Assembly: GCA_019359275.1 (NCBI GenBank)
Contig: JAHHHP010000021.1
Coordinates: forward strand, 1-64,000
Source: Myxacorys chilensis ATA2-1-KO14
GTDB lineage: Bacteria > Cyanobacteriota > Cyanobacteriia > Leptolyngbyales > Leptolyngbyaceae
Direction: 5' to 3'
DNA: 64,000 bases
The notes under the pieces were generated by a model. It saw only the letters and a program-made list of their open reading frames with translations, was not told where the DNA came from and searched no databases. This document shows positions 55,551-63,661 of the stretch, one piece after another (position 1 is the stretch's first letter; each line of letters opens with the position of its first letter). Position numbers and translations under genes: made by a program.

Positions 55551-56124
55551 TTTTCTCCAACAACTCACTTCCAATCATTCACTGGATGAGAGTCAGCAGA
55601 ATCTGCATTGCGATCAAACATTGAACCAGATCTACATTACGTAAATCCGACTCATGACACTACCAGTATTTGCAGTTTCAACATTTTGTAAACTGGTTTT
55701 ATCAATGTAACTAGCAATACTAGTTACATTGATAAATTAGATGTTTGAACAGGCACAATTATAAATTTATGCCAATGCAAAAATCTTATTATTGAATTAT
55801 GTTTAGATAATGTTTGAACTTGCAAAAAACAGCTTGTAGTGAAAGCCCTTAATAATGAAGTGTGATATATTTCGCAACACTGTATTCTGCACACTCTCTA
55901 TAGCAATTATGGTGCGGCTTGTCAGAGATCCATCACATCTATCCTAATGGTTATATCTTAAGACGTAGCTTTAACGACGTATCGCTGAAAGCCTCTCTGT
56001 CAGATAGTTTACACGTTTACTTCAGCAAACAGAAATCGCCAGAATTAACAAAAAGTAATTATTTTTCATCGTCTAGGGTAAATTCTGCGTGATTGGATTG
56101 AAGCGATCGCGAGATCACAACTCC
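55551..56124. other. 570-base AT-rich spacer upstream of the ABC operon
   Basis: No gene is visible on either strand. It contains the long palindrome at 55698-55736 and otherwise AT-rich DNA including a TTGAAC and several TAATTA-like words, but no promoter pair I would defend. Promoters for the ABC operon (minus) must lie here. The right end is the 3' side of the XRE regulator gene. Confidence 0.4.
55698..55736. promoter_or_regulatory. 39-bp near-perfect palindrome upstream of the ABC transporter
   Basis: Arms TTTATCAATGTAACTAG (55698-55714) and CTAGTTACATTGATAAA (55720-55736) are perfect complements around a 5-base centre CAATA. The core TGTAACTAG-N5-CTAGTTACA looks like a dimeric operator. 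It lies ~150 bases upstream of the binding-protein start. An RNA hairpin or transcription-end role is the alternative. Confidence 0.65.
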
Positions 56125-56733
56125 TCACGACGACTCAACGTAGTAAATGATCGCTAAAAATCGAATGGGTAACTGAATCAGGTTTTCAGGGCCGTGGGGC
56201 ACATCTCCCCGAAACGTGAGCGCATCGCCTGGCTCTAGTAAATAGGTATGCTGACCATGGCGATATTCAAGTTTGCCATCCAGCATGTAGATAAACTCAA
56301 TTCCAGAATGCTCGAAGGTGGGAAAGACCTCTGAGGCATCGTCCATCGTAATGAGGAACGGCTCAAATAGCCGCCTCTGCCCTTGTTCGTAAGCGAGTAA
56401 ATGATAGGTGTGTCCGCATTTAGTTCCGCGTCGAACGACCTCCATTCCAGCTCCATCTTTGACATGTTGCGCTCCGCCTACTGGCATGTTGTAGTTGCGA
56501 AACAGCGTCGAGAGAGACACCCCAAATGCGCCAGCAAGTTTTGTTACGGTTTCTAAACTCGTTGACGTTTGAGCATTTTCAATTTTTGATAACATGCCGC
56601 GAGAAATTCCGATCTGTTCGGCAACATCTGCGATCGTTAATCCATGTTTCTGGCGGAGTTCTCGAATGGTTGTGCCTAAATATCGGGCTAACGAATCGTC
56701 AACGAGGTTAGTTTTTGTTGTAGCTTCCGTCAT
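56125..56733 (-). CDS. XRE-family transcriptional regulator with C-terminal cupin
   Basis: A 202-residue regulator. Residues ~16-75 are a helix-turn-helix of the XRE (Cro/C1) type (IRELRQKHGLTIADVAEQIG, ISRGMLSKIENAQTSTSLET). Residues ~110-198 are a cupin_2 domain (FEHSGIEFIYMLDGKLEYRH, YLLEPGDALTFRGDVPHGPE) that probably binds a small effector. This architecture (PuuR/SutR-like) commonly controls amine, polyamine or amino-acid catabolism. It is divergent from mgdA across 126 bases that contain an inverted repeat, so it is the natural candidate regulator of the N-methylglutamate operon, perhaps sensing N-methylglutamate or gamma-glutamylmethylamide. That role is inference. Confidence 0.9.
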   Translation of the reverse strand: MTEATTKTNLVDDSLARYLGTTIRELRQKHGLTIADVAEQIGISRGMLSKIENAQTSTSLETVTKLAGAFGVSLSTLFRNYNMPVGGAQHVKDGAGMEVVRRGTKCGHTYHLLAYEQGQRRLFEPFLITMDDASEVFPTFEHSGIEFIYMLDGKLEYRHGQHTYLLEPGDALTFRGDVPHGPENLIQLPIRFLAIIYYVESS

Positions 56734-56793
56734 AATTACCCCTTAATCGCCGCTTGCCACATTCATTATGATGTGGATTGAAGCGAAACATTA

Positions 56794-56838
56794 TTGACAT
56801 ATATGAAACTTTGATGCACGATAGTTCAACAAAGTTTC
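56794..56838 (+). promoter_or_regulatory. candidate operator and -35 box between XRE-cupin regulator and mgdA
   Basis: GAAACTTTG (56805-56813) and CAAAGTTTC (56830-56838) form a perfect 9-bp inverted repeat with 16-base spacing. A consensus -35 TTGACA (56794-56799) lies just left of it; the expected -10 area (about 56817-56825, CACGATAGT) falls between the arms. A further GAAAC occurs at about 56785. Binding of the divergent regulator here would cover the mgdA promoter. Confidence 0.6.
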
Positions 56839-56859
56839 CTTTTGGGAATTTTTTAGCCT

Positions 56860-58101
56860 ATGCCGTTTCGTCTATTAAAATTTGCTCTGTCCAAAGAGCA
56901 TCCTGAACCTCGGATGTTTCAGAGCCGCGATCGCTTAAAGTCGAGTTACGATGCGGTGATCATTGGCGGTGGTGGTCACGGATTGGCTGCCGCATACTAC
57001 TTATCACGCGATTACGACATGTCTAACATCGCTGTGATCGAAAAAGGCTACATCGGAAGTGGCAACACTGGACGCAACACGACGATTATTCGATCGAACT
57101 ATCTCACACCAGAAGGTGTGAAATTCTATGACGAATCGGTTCGGCTGTGGCAAGACCTGTCTCAAGATTTTGACTTAAATTTATTTTATTCAACCCGCGG
57201 CCATTTCACGCTGGCACACACCGATTCAGCGCTCCGAACCATGCGCTGGAGAGCGGAAGTCAACAAGCATTTTGGTATTGATAGCGAAGTGGTCAGTCCT
57301 GACGACATCCAAAGTGCATGTCCTCCTATGAATCTCGCCTGCGGAGGTCATGCTCCCGTTTTGGGTGCGCTCTATCATGCGCCTGGAAGTATTGCCCGCC
57401 ATGATGCGGTGGCTTGGGGCTACGGGCGCGGAGCCGATCAGCGTGGGGTCGAAATCCATCAACAAACCGAGGTATTAGGAATTACAGTCCAATCGGGTCG
57501 TGTGACGGGAGTAGACACCAATCGAGGGCACGTTTCAACGCCAAAGGTACTTTGTGCCGTTGCTGGATTCACGCCTCGAATTTTAGACATGGTGGGACTG
57601 CGATCGCCGCTCTACATTCACCCACTCCAAGCCCTTGTGAGTGAACCAATGAAACCCTGGCTTGATCCGATCATCGTGTCGGGAAGTCTGCATGTCTATG
57701 TGAGCCAAACGGCACGAGGAGAACTGGTGATGGGCGCTTCGCTTGATCCGTATGAACTGCATTCAACCCGATCGACGTTCGATTTTGCGGAAGGGTTAGC
57801 GGCTCATATGTTGGAGCTATTTCCCTTTCTATCGCATGTCAAAATTGTGCGGCAATGGGCGGGGCTTGCTGACATGACGCCTGACTTCGCGCCGATTATG
57901 GGCAAAACTCCAATTGAGGGGTTCTATCTCGATTCGGGATGGGGAACCTGGGGCTTTAAAGCGACTCCGGTTGCGGGAAAAACAATGGCGCATACTGTTG
58001 CGTGCGATCGCAATCATGACCTGATTCAAGAGTTCTCGCTGTCTCGATTCAAAGACTATCAATTAGTTGGTGAAAAAGGCGCAGCGTCAGTCGGACATTA
58101 A
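56860..58101 (+). CDS. mgdA: N-methylglutamate dehydrogenase subunit A (SoxB-like)
   Basis: A 413-residue flavoprotein of the DAO/SoxB family. The FAD-binding Rossmann motif is AVIIGGGGHGLAAAYYLSRD near residue 32. VIEKGYIGSGNTGRNTTIIR follows, and FAPIMGKTPIEGFYLDSGWG-type C-terminal elements are present, as in the beta subunit of heterotetrameric sarcosine oxidase. In methylotrophs this subunit oxidises N-methylglutamate to glutamate while the C1 unit passes to the alpha subunit. It is the first gene of an operon in the order soxB-soxD-soxA-soxG homologues and then mgsABC. The mgs genes make N-methylglutamate, not sarcosine, the likely substrate. Divergent from the XRE-cupin regulator. Confidence 0.85.
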   Translation: MPFRLLKFALSKEHPEPRMFQSRDRLKSSYDAVIIGGGGHGLAAAYYLSRDYDMSNIAVIEKGYIGSGNTGRNTTIIRSNYLTPEGVKFYDESVRLWQDLSQDFDLNLFYSTRGHFTLAHTDSALRTMRWRAEVNKHFGIDSEVVSPDDIQSACPPMNLACGGHAPVLGALYHAPGSIARHDAVAWGYGRGADQRGVEIHQQTEVLGITVQSGRVTGVDTNRGHVSTPKVLCAVAGFTPRILDMVGLRSPLYIHPLQALVSEPMKPWLDPIIVSGSLHVYVSQTARGELVMGASLDPYELHSTRSTFDFAEGLAAHMLELFPFLSHVKIVRQWAGLADMTPDFAPIMGKTPIEGFYLDSGWGTWGFKATPVAGKTMAHTVACDRNHDLIQEFSLSRFKDYQLVGEKGAASVGH

Positions 58102-58121
58102 TCTCAGTGGGGTATTAACTA

Positions 58122-58385
58122 ATGAAACTCATCACCTGTCCGATTAATGGAACTCGACCCGTTTCAGAATTTGTGTATGGCGGAGAATTGCGGCTAATCT
58201 CTGACCCGCAAGCGTTAGATGATCAGACTTGGGCGGAGCAGGTCTTCTATCGCAATGGCGCACCGGGAATTAAAAAAGAATGGTGGTGTCATGTGCCAAG
58301 CAATACGTGGTTTATTGCAGAACGAAACACGGCAACAGATGAAACGCTCAACACATATTTATATGGTGAGGAGGACAGCCGATGA
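58122..58385 (+). CDS. mgdB: N-methylglutamate dehydrogenase subunit B (SoxD-like)
   Basis: An 87-residue delta subunit. It shows the family pattern CPINGTRPVSEFVYGGE at the N-terminus, then WAEQVFYRNGAPGIKKEWWC and HVPSNTWFIAERNTATDETL. In sarcosine oxidase delta subunits zinc is held by CPxCG and HxxGCxxW. Here the second Cys of the first pair is Asn (CPING) and the later Cys is missing (HVPSNTW), with a Cys before the His instead. This altered pattern fits what I recall of N-methylglutamate dehydrogenases. It starts 20 bases after mgdA and overlaps mgdC by four bases (ATGA). Confidence 0.85.
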   Translation: MKLITCPINGTRPVSEFVYGGELRLISDPQALDDQTWAEQVFYRNGAPGIKKEWWCHVPSNTWFIAERNTATDETLNTYLYGEEDSR

Positions 58386-61312
58386 ATGAGATGCGATTGC
58401 TGCCTATTCCGGGTGAGTGGATCGATCGCCGTCAACTCATCGACTTTACGTTTGAGGGAAGGCGCGTTACGGGTTACGCCGGAGATACAATTAGTAGTGC
58501 GCTGTGGGCATCAGGATATCGCATCTTGGGGCGAAGCTTTAAATACCATCGTCCTCGTGGAATTTTGAGTTTTGCCAATCACGATACCAATACCTTAATG
58601 CAAAACGGACAAATGCTGAACGTTCGAGCAGATGTGCTTTCTATTCGTTCAGATATGGCCTTGACAGCAATCAATAGTATGGGAGATGTGAGGAGCGATC
58701 GCGCTCATGTTCTCGACTTTTTCTCTGCGTTTCTTCCGGTTGGCTTTTATTACAAGGCCTTTCACACCAAAAAACTCTTCCCGTTCTGGGAGAAGGTGAT
58801 TCGCCGCATGACGGGACTTGGAACAGTAGACCCGTCTACTCCCCACATCCGCACCGCAAAGCGGTATGACTTTTGCGATGTGTTGGTCATTGGTGCTGGA
58901 ATATCAGGACTCTCCGCCGCGCTCTCCGCGGCTCAAGCGGGGGTAGATGTCGTGATTGTCGATGAGAACCTACATCCGGGCGGGTCGGGACAGTATCAGC
59001 TTGGGGGCGAAATGGCTCAAGCGCAACACACGGCTAACTTAGTGAAATCTGTTCAGCAACATCCGCGCATTCGGCTCTACACCGAGACAGAAGCCGCCGG
59101 GTACTACGATGATCATTGGGTTCCATTGGTGGGGCGGAACTACCTTTCAAAAATGCGGGCAGAGTCGGTCATTGTGGCAACGGGCGTTTACGAACAGCCT
59201 GCTGTGTTTCGCAATAATGATCTTCCGGGAGTGATGTTAGCGTCGGCAGCACAACGGTTAATTTATCGCTACGGGGTTAAACCAATGAATCGCGCCGTTG
59301 TTTTAACTGCAAATAGCGATGGTTATCGGGCGGCGGTTGATTTGATCGCACAGGGTATAACTGTCGTTGCTGTTGTTGATTTACGCGAAAGTTATGTAGA
59401 AGATCAATGGACAAAGAAACTGTGCGATCGCGGTGTCAAAATTTTCCCAAATCACTGCATTTATGAAGCGAGCTCCAATCCAGCGAATGATGGAGTTAGT
59501 GCCGCGATCGTCTGTTCACTCAATAGTGGAAATCCTGAAACAGGCTTTGCTCAATTGATTAGCTGTGACGGAATTTTGATGAGTGTCGGTTGGGCCGCGG
59601 CTGCCAATCTGCTTTACCAAGCCAAAACCAAGATGCGCTTTGATGATCATGTGCAGCAATTCGTTCCGCACATCTTGCCGCCGGGAATTTTTGCCTGTGG
59701 TCGCGTTAATGGAATTTTTCATATTGAGCAAAAGCGCTGTGATGGTCAGCGTGCAGGGTTAGAAGCGGCTGCTTATTTAGGCAAGAGCGACTTAACGAAA
59801 ATTGCAGTGTTGCCCGAAGCCGAGTCTCCCTCTCATCCATTTCCAATTGTGGCGCATCCAAAGGGTAAAAATTTTGTTGATTTCGATGAAGACTTGCAGC
59901 TAAAAGACTTTTACAACGCGGCGCAAGAAGGATTTGACAACATTGAATTATTAAAGCGGTATACGACAGTTGGAATGGGAGCGAGTCAAGGCAAACATTC
60001 TAATATGAATGCGTTGAGAATCCTTGCGAGAATCACGAATAAAACTCCAGAGCAAGTCGGGACAACCACCGCGCGACCGTTTTTTCACCCTGTGCCGATG
60101 TCTCACCTAGCAGGGCGAGGATTTACCCCAGAGCGGCGGACTCCGTTGCACAGCCGTCACGAAGCGTTAGGGGCAGAATTTATGCTGGCGGGTGCGTGGC
60201 GACGCCCAGAGTATTACAGGCAACGCGGCAAGAATCGCGAGGACTGCATTCGATTAGAGGTAGAAGCTGTTCGCAATGGAGTTGGAATTATTGATGTAGG
60301 CACGCTGGGCAAATTAGAAATTCGGGGTGCAGATGCCGCAGAATTTTTAGAGCGAGTTTACACGGGGCGATATACCTCGATGAAGATCGGCACAACCCGC
60401 TATGCCCTGATGCTCGATGAAACGGGCGTCATCGTCGATGATGGTGTGATTGCGCGGCTCTCGGCAGAGCATTTTTACTTCACGACAACTACATCCGGGG
60501 CGGCAACCGTGTATTGGGAGTTGTCGCGCCTCAATACGATGTGGAGATTAGACTGCGGAATTGTGAATCTAACGGGGGCGCGATCGTCAATCAATCTGGT
60601 TGGGTCTCATGCCCGAACGGTGTTGGCTAAACTCACTGATTTCGAGTTGTCTGAAGCTGCGTTTCCCTATCTTGCTGTGCGCGAGATGCGAATTGCAGGG
60701 ATGCCTGCGATCGCAATGCGAGTCGGATTTGTCGGAGAGTGGGGGTACGAAATTCATGTCGCGGCTGACTCTGCTTTGGCATTGTGGGATGCATTGATGA
60801 ATGCGGGTGCAGACTATAACATTCGTCCCTTTGGAGTGGAGGCTCAGCGAGTCCTCCGGTTGGAAAAGGGACATTTAATTGTGGGTCAGGACACGGACGG
60901 ATTGACCACGCCAATGGAGGCTAATTTGGGTTGGGCAGTCAAGCTAGACAAACCCTTTTTCGTAGGTCAGCGAAGCCTGCAAATTATTGCTAAGCGAACG
61001 CCAAAGCATACGTTAGTCGGATTCGTATTAGAGAAGAATTTTAAGGGCACTCCACCTCAAGAATGTCATCTCATTATTGACAACAACGAAATCGCTGGAC
61101 GAGTCACCAGTATTGCATTCAGTCCAACGCTTCAGTGTTATATCGGGTTAGCTTACATCAAACCAGGACTATCTGAGGTTGGAAATTCGTTTTCGATCCG
61201 AACAACAGATGGTACAAGCGTCATGGCAACCGTTAGTAAAACGCCATTTTACGATCCTGATAATGCACGTCAAAAGAAAATTGCAACAGTTCGTCGAGAG
61301 GTGGTGGTATGA
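58382..61312 (+). CDS. mgdC: N-methylglutamate dehydrogenase subunit C (SoxA-like, with GcvT domain)
   Basis: A 976-residue alpha subunit. Residues ~15-100 form the ferredoxin-like N-terminal domain without iron-sulfur cysteines (GDTISSALWASGYRILGRSF). From ~160 there is an FAD/NAD-binding domain (VLVIGAGISGLSAALSAAQA, SVIVATGVYEQPAVFRNNDL, with a later CGRVNG segment). The C-terminal ~590-976 is an aminomethyltransferase (GcvT) domain binding tetrahydrofolate (GIIDVGTLGKLEIRGADAAE, VGFVGEWGYEIHV, RLEKGHLIVGQDTDGLTTPM). The GcvT part lets the methylene unit go to 5,10-methylene-tetrahydrofolate instead of free formaldehyde. GAGGAGG precedes the ATG. Overlaps both neighbours by four bases, so tight coupling. 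Confidence 0.87.
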   Translation: MNEMRLLPIPGEWIDRRQLIDFTFEGRRVTGYAGDTISSALWASGYRILGRSFKYHRPRGILSFANHDTNTLMQNGQMLNVRADVLSIRSDMALTAINSMGDVRSDRAHVLDFFSAFLPVGFYYKAFHTKKLFPFWEKVIRRMTGLGTVDPSTPHIRTAKRYDFCDVLVIGAGISGLSAALSAAQAGVDVVIVDENLHPGGSGQYQLGGEMAQAQHTANLVKSVQQHPRIRLYTETEAAGYYDDHWVPLVGRNYLSKMRAESVIVATGVYEQPAVFRNNDLPGVMLASAAQRLIYRYGVKPMNRAVVLTANSDGYRAAVDLIAQGITVVAVVDLRESYVEDQWTKKLCDRGVKIFPNHCIYEASSNPANDGVSAAIVCSLNSGNPETGFAQLISCDGILMSVGWAAAANLLYQAKTKMRFDDHVQQFVPHILPPGIFACGRVNGIFHIEQKRCDGQRAGLEAAAYLGKSDLTKIAVLPEAESPSHPFPIVAHPKGKNFVDFDEDLQLKDFYNAAQEGFDNIELLKRYTTVGMGASQGKHSNMNALRILARITNKTPEQVGTTTARPFFHPVPMSHLAGRGFTPERRTPLHSRHEALGAEFMLAGAWRRPEYYRQRGKNREDCIRLEVEAVRNGVGIIDVGTLGKLEIRGADAAEFLERVYTGRYTSMKIGTTRYALMLDETGVIVDDGVIARLSAEHFYFTTTTSGAATVYWELSRLNTMWRLDCGIVNLTGARSSINLVGSHARTVLAKLTDFELSEAAFPYLAVREMRIAGMPAIAMRVGFVGEWGYEIHVAADSALALWDALMNAGADYNIRPFGVEAQRVLRLEKGHLIVGQDTDGLTTPMEANLGWAVKLDKPFFVGQRSLQIIAKRTPKHTLVGFVLEKNFKGTPPQECHLIIDNNEIAGRVTSIAFSPTLQCYIGLAYIKPGLSEVGNSFSIRTTDGTSVMATVSKTPFYDPDNARQKKIATVRREVVV

Positions 61313-61995
61313 CAGGGTTTCGAGTCAGTCCAATTTGTGATGCAATGCGATTAGCGCAACGCGCAACTTCGGAGAAAATGGCAAAGCCAAGCTCCGAAGA
61401 ATCGCTAATCGCAACAGAGCGAGAAATCAATCAAATGCGCTTTGCACAAGGCAATAGTTCAGGTCATTCAACCACTCTCGGAATCACTGACCTCTCGTTT
61501 TTAACGCGCTTCGGGGTCAAAGGAGCGGCAGCGGCAGCTTGGCTTCACGCTCAAAATCTCCCAATCCCGGACGCGCCTAATCGCTGGCTTCCGTTACGCG
61601 GAGGAGGCTTAATTGCACGGTTAGGATTTAATGAATTTCTAATTGAAGATAGCATTAACAGCTCGATTGCACCTCAATTAATAGAACTGAGTCAACATCC
61701 TCCCGCGAAGGTGTATCCCGTACTAAGACAAGATGCCGCGATCGCGCTGGGCGGATCGCTCATTCTCGATCTCTTGGCGCAAACCTGTAGCCTTCATTTT
61801 CGCGCCCTGAATCTCTCAGAATGTCCTGTGGTTCTGACCACAATGGTAGGTGTCAACGTGACGATTATTCCCGGCGAAATCTATCGCATCTGGTGTGATG
61901 GAACCTATGGAGTTTACCTATGGCAAACCTTGCTAAACATCATTGAAGAAATGCAGGGCGGAGCGGTTGAATTTGAGCAGCTATTACCCTTGTAA
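61309..61995 (+). CDS. mgdD: N-methylglutamate dehydrogenase subunit D (SoxG-like)
   Basis: A 228-residue gamma subunit, related to GcvT and SoxG: LGITDLSFLTRFGVKGAAAA, WLPLRGGGLIARLGFNEFLI, and IIPGEIYRIWCDGTYGVYLW. It contributes to the substrate channel of the heterotetramer. Residues ~13-35 (RLAQRATSEKMAKPSSEESL) are encoded by a nested palindromic element and interrupt the expected N-terminus, yet the frame stays open. It starts in a 4-base overlap with mgdC and ends 41 bases before mgsA. Divergence is expected for this subunit, so assignment leans on position. Confidence 0.82.
   Translation: MTGFRVSPICDAMRLAQRATSEKMAKPSSEESLIATEREINQMRFAQGNSSGHSTTLGITDLSFLTRFGVKGAAAAAWLHAQNLPIPDAPNRWLPLRGGGLIARLGFNEFLIEDSINSSIAPQLIELSQHPPAKVYPVLRQDAAIALGGSLILDLLAQTCSLHFRALNLSECPVVLTTMVGVNVTIIPGEIYRIWCDGTYGVYLWQTLLNIIEEMQGGAVEFEQLLPL
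61345..61414 (+). repeat. nested palindromic element inserted in mgdD
   Basis: The fullest copy of the dispersed family. GCGATTAGCG (61347-61356) pairs with CGCTAATCGC (61403-61412), and CTTCGGAG (61367-61374) pairs with CTCCGAAG (61392-61399). The centre contains GGCAAAGCC. About 70 bases, translated through in frame near the mgdD start. It resembles a MITE or REP-like unit that can be read as protein. Confidence 0.8.
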
Positions 61996-62036
61996 CTCAT
62001 TGTTTGTGATTAAGAACAAAAGCGAGAACAAAAGCA

Positions 62037-62954
62037 ATGTGTGGAATTGTTGGATTGCTAGTTAAAGAACCGGAGCTACGAGAATCGCTCGGTGCACTGG
62101 TCGTTCCGATGCTGCTTGGCATGAGCGATCGCGGGCCTGATTCGGCTGGATTAGCTGTGTTTACAGAACTTTTAGAGAATTGCAATTCTACTGGAGTCGT
62201 GCCAAGCATTACTCGCAAGTACAGTCTCTACATCGGTCAACACCAAATTGATTGGACAGAATTTACTCACAACCTCCAACAGATTGGAAATGCCATCATC
62301 AAAGAAAATGGCAATCATGCGATCGTAGTCTCCGATTGTGAACCAAATCTGCTGAAGCAATGGATTAAGCAACACTATCCACAGTTGCACATCTTATCAA
62401 CCGGACAAACGATTGACCTTTACAAAGATGCAGGCAACCCGGCAGAAATTATCGATCGCTACCAGTTTGGGTTGCTGACAGGAACTCATCTAGTTGGGCA
62501 TACGCGCATGGCAACCGAATCTGCCGTCACGCCTGCTCACGCCCATCCGTTTACTGCCGGAGAAGACTTTTGTCTGGTTCACAACGGCGCACTTTCAAAC
62601 CCCTACTCGATCCGCCGCCAATTAGAACCTCAAGGTATCCAGTTTGAAACCGATAATGATACCGAAGCCGCTTGTCGATTTCTAGAATGGCGAATGCGAG
62701 AAGGCGATGACTTAGAAACAGCACTGCAGACTGGATTTGAAGCACTCGATGGGTTTTACACCTTCTTGATCGGAACCAAAGATAAACTCGCTTTGGTGCG
62801 CGATGCCTTTGCCTGTAAGCCTGCGATCGTAGCCGAAACCGATGACTATGTTGCGATCTCATCGGAGTTCCGCTCTCTTGCCCATTTGCCTAACATCAAA
62901 CACGCCAGAATCTATGAACCAGCTCCAGAGGAGATACATGTATGGATGGTTTAA
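62037..62954 (+). CDS. mgsA: N-methylglutamate synthase subunit A (class II glutamine amidotransferase)
   Basis: A 305-residue protein of the Ntn-hydrolase amidotransferase type. After Met removal the nucleophile is Cys2 (MCGIVGLLVKEPELRESL). GMSDRGPDSAGLAVF, TGTHLVGHTRMATESAVTPA (with the amidotransferase Arg) and CLVHNGALSNPYSIRR are the glutamine-site loops. In MgsABC this subunit releases methylamine from gamma-glutamylmethylamide. The C-terminal part lacks any synthase domain, as expected for a separate subunit. It overlaps mgsB by 13 bases. Confidence 0.87.
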   Translation: MCGIVGLLVKEPELRESLGALVVPMLLGMSDRGPDSAGLAVFTELLENCNSTGVVPSITRKYSLYIGQHQIDWTEFTHNLQQIGNAIIKENGNHAIVVSDCEPNLLKQWIKQHYPQLHILSTGQTIDLYKDAGNPAEIIDRYQFGLLTGTHLVGHTRMATESAVTPAHAHPFTAGEDFCLVHNGALSNPYSIRRQLEPQGIQFETDNDTEAACRFLEWRMREGDDLETALQTGFEALDGFYTFLIGTKDKLALVRDAFACKPAIVAETDDYVAISSEFRSLAHLPNIKHARIYEPAPEEIHVWMV

Positions 62955-63643
62955 CTCGTAGTAATGATCTGACGTTCGATTTGGCCCAAATGCCTCTGCG
63001 CGACGTCAATCAGTTTTTGCACCACAACGTTGAGAGCGGACAGAAAATCACGATTCTCAATCCTGACGGCGCGCACAATATTGCAGTCGGGTTGGATGCA
63101 CCAATTGACCTCGACATTGCAGGACATGCGGGCTACTACGCGGCTGGAATGAACAAGTTGGCAAACGTAACGATCGCCGGAAATGTGGGGCCTGGAGTTG
63201 CCGAAAACATGATGTCTGGGCGGGTTCACGTTCGGGGATTTGCGTCTGTAGCGGCGGGGGCTTCGGCTCATAGCGGACTGCTCGTGATTGATGGAGATGC
63301 TAGTTTGCGCTGCGGCATCTCGCTCAAAGGCGCAGATATTGTCGTGGGAGGTAATGTTGGCAGCTTTTCTGGATTTATGGCGCAAGCCGGGCGAATGGTC
63401 GTGTGTGGTAATGCTGGGGATGCATTAGGAGATTCGCTATACGAAGCGATTATTTATGTGCGGGGTGATATTAAATCACTGGGCGCAGATGCTCAACTCC
63501 AACCGATGACCGACACAGATTATTCAACGCTAGAAGAGTTACTAACGAAAGCAGAACTTACCTACAGTCCACAAGAATTTAAACGCATTGCTTCTGCAAA
63601 GCAACTTTATCACTGGAATGCTAACGCCCATCAAGAGTACTAA
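62942..63643 (+). CDS. mgsB: N-methylglutamate synthase subunit B (GXGXG domain)
   Basis: A 233-residue protein corresponding to the C-terminal GXGXG beta-helix of glutamate synthase. Repeated rungs are visible: AGHAGYYAAGMNKLANVTIA, GNVGPGVAENMMSGRVHVRG, GGNVGSFSGFMAQAGRMVVC, GNAGDALGDSLYEAIIYVRG. In the trimeric synthase it is structural and helps form the ammonia/methylamine tunnel. The start at 62942 lies inside the end of mgsA. mgsC follows 18 bases after the stop. Together these three are the split form of GltB (GlxBCD in rhizobia). Confidence 0.88.
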   Translation: MDGLTRSNDLTFDLAQMPLRDVNQFLHHNVESGQKITILNPDGAHNIAVGLDAPIDLDIAGHAGYYAAGMNKLANVTIAGNVGPGVAENMMSGRVHVRGFASVAAGASAHSGLLVIDGDASLRCGISLKGADIVVGGNVGSFSGFMAQAGRMVVCGNAGDALGDSLYEAIIYVRGDIKSLGADAQLQPMTDTDYSTLEELLTKAELTYSPQEFKRIASAKQLYHWNANAHQEY

Positions 63644-63661
63644 CCTTTAGAAATTCTGACT

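Noticed and set aside
56860..61995. Heterotetrameric sarcosine oxidase (soxBDAG) as the primary call
   Set aside because: Direct linkage to mgsABC-type genes and the altered delta-subunit motif fit N-methylglutamate dehydrogenase better; sarcosine oxidase remains the fallback.
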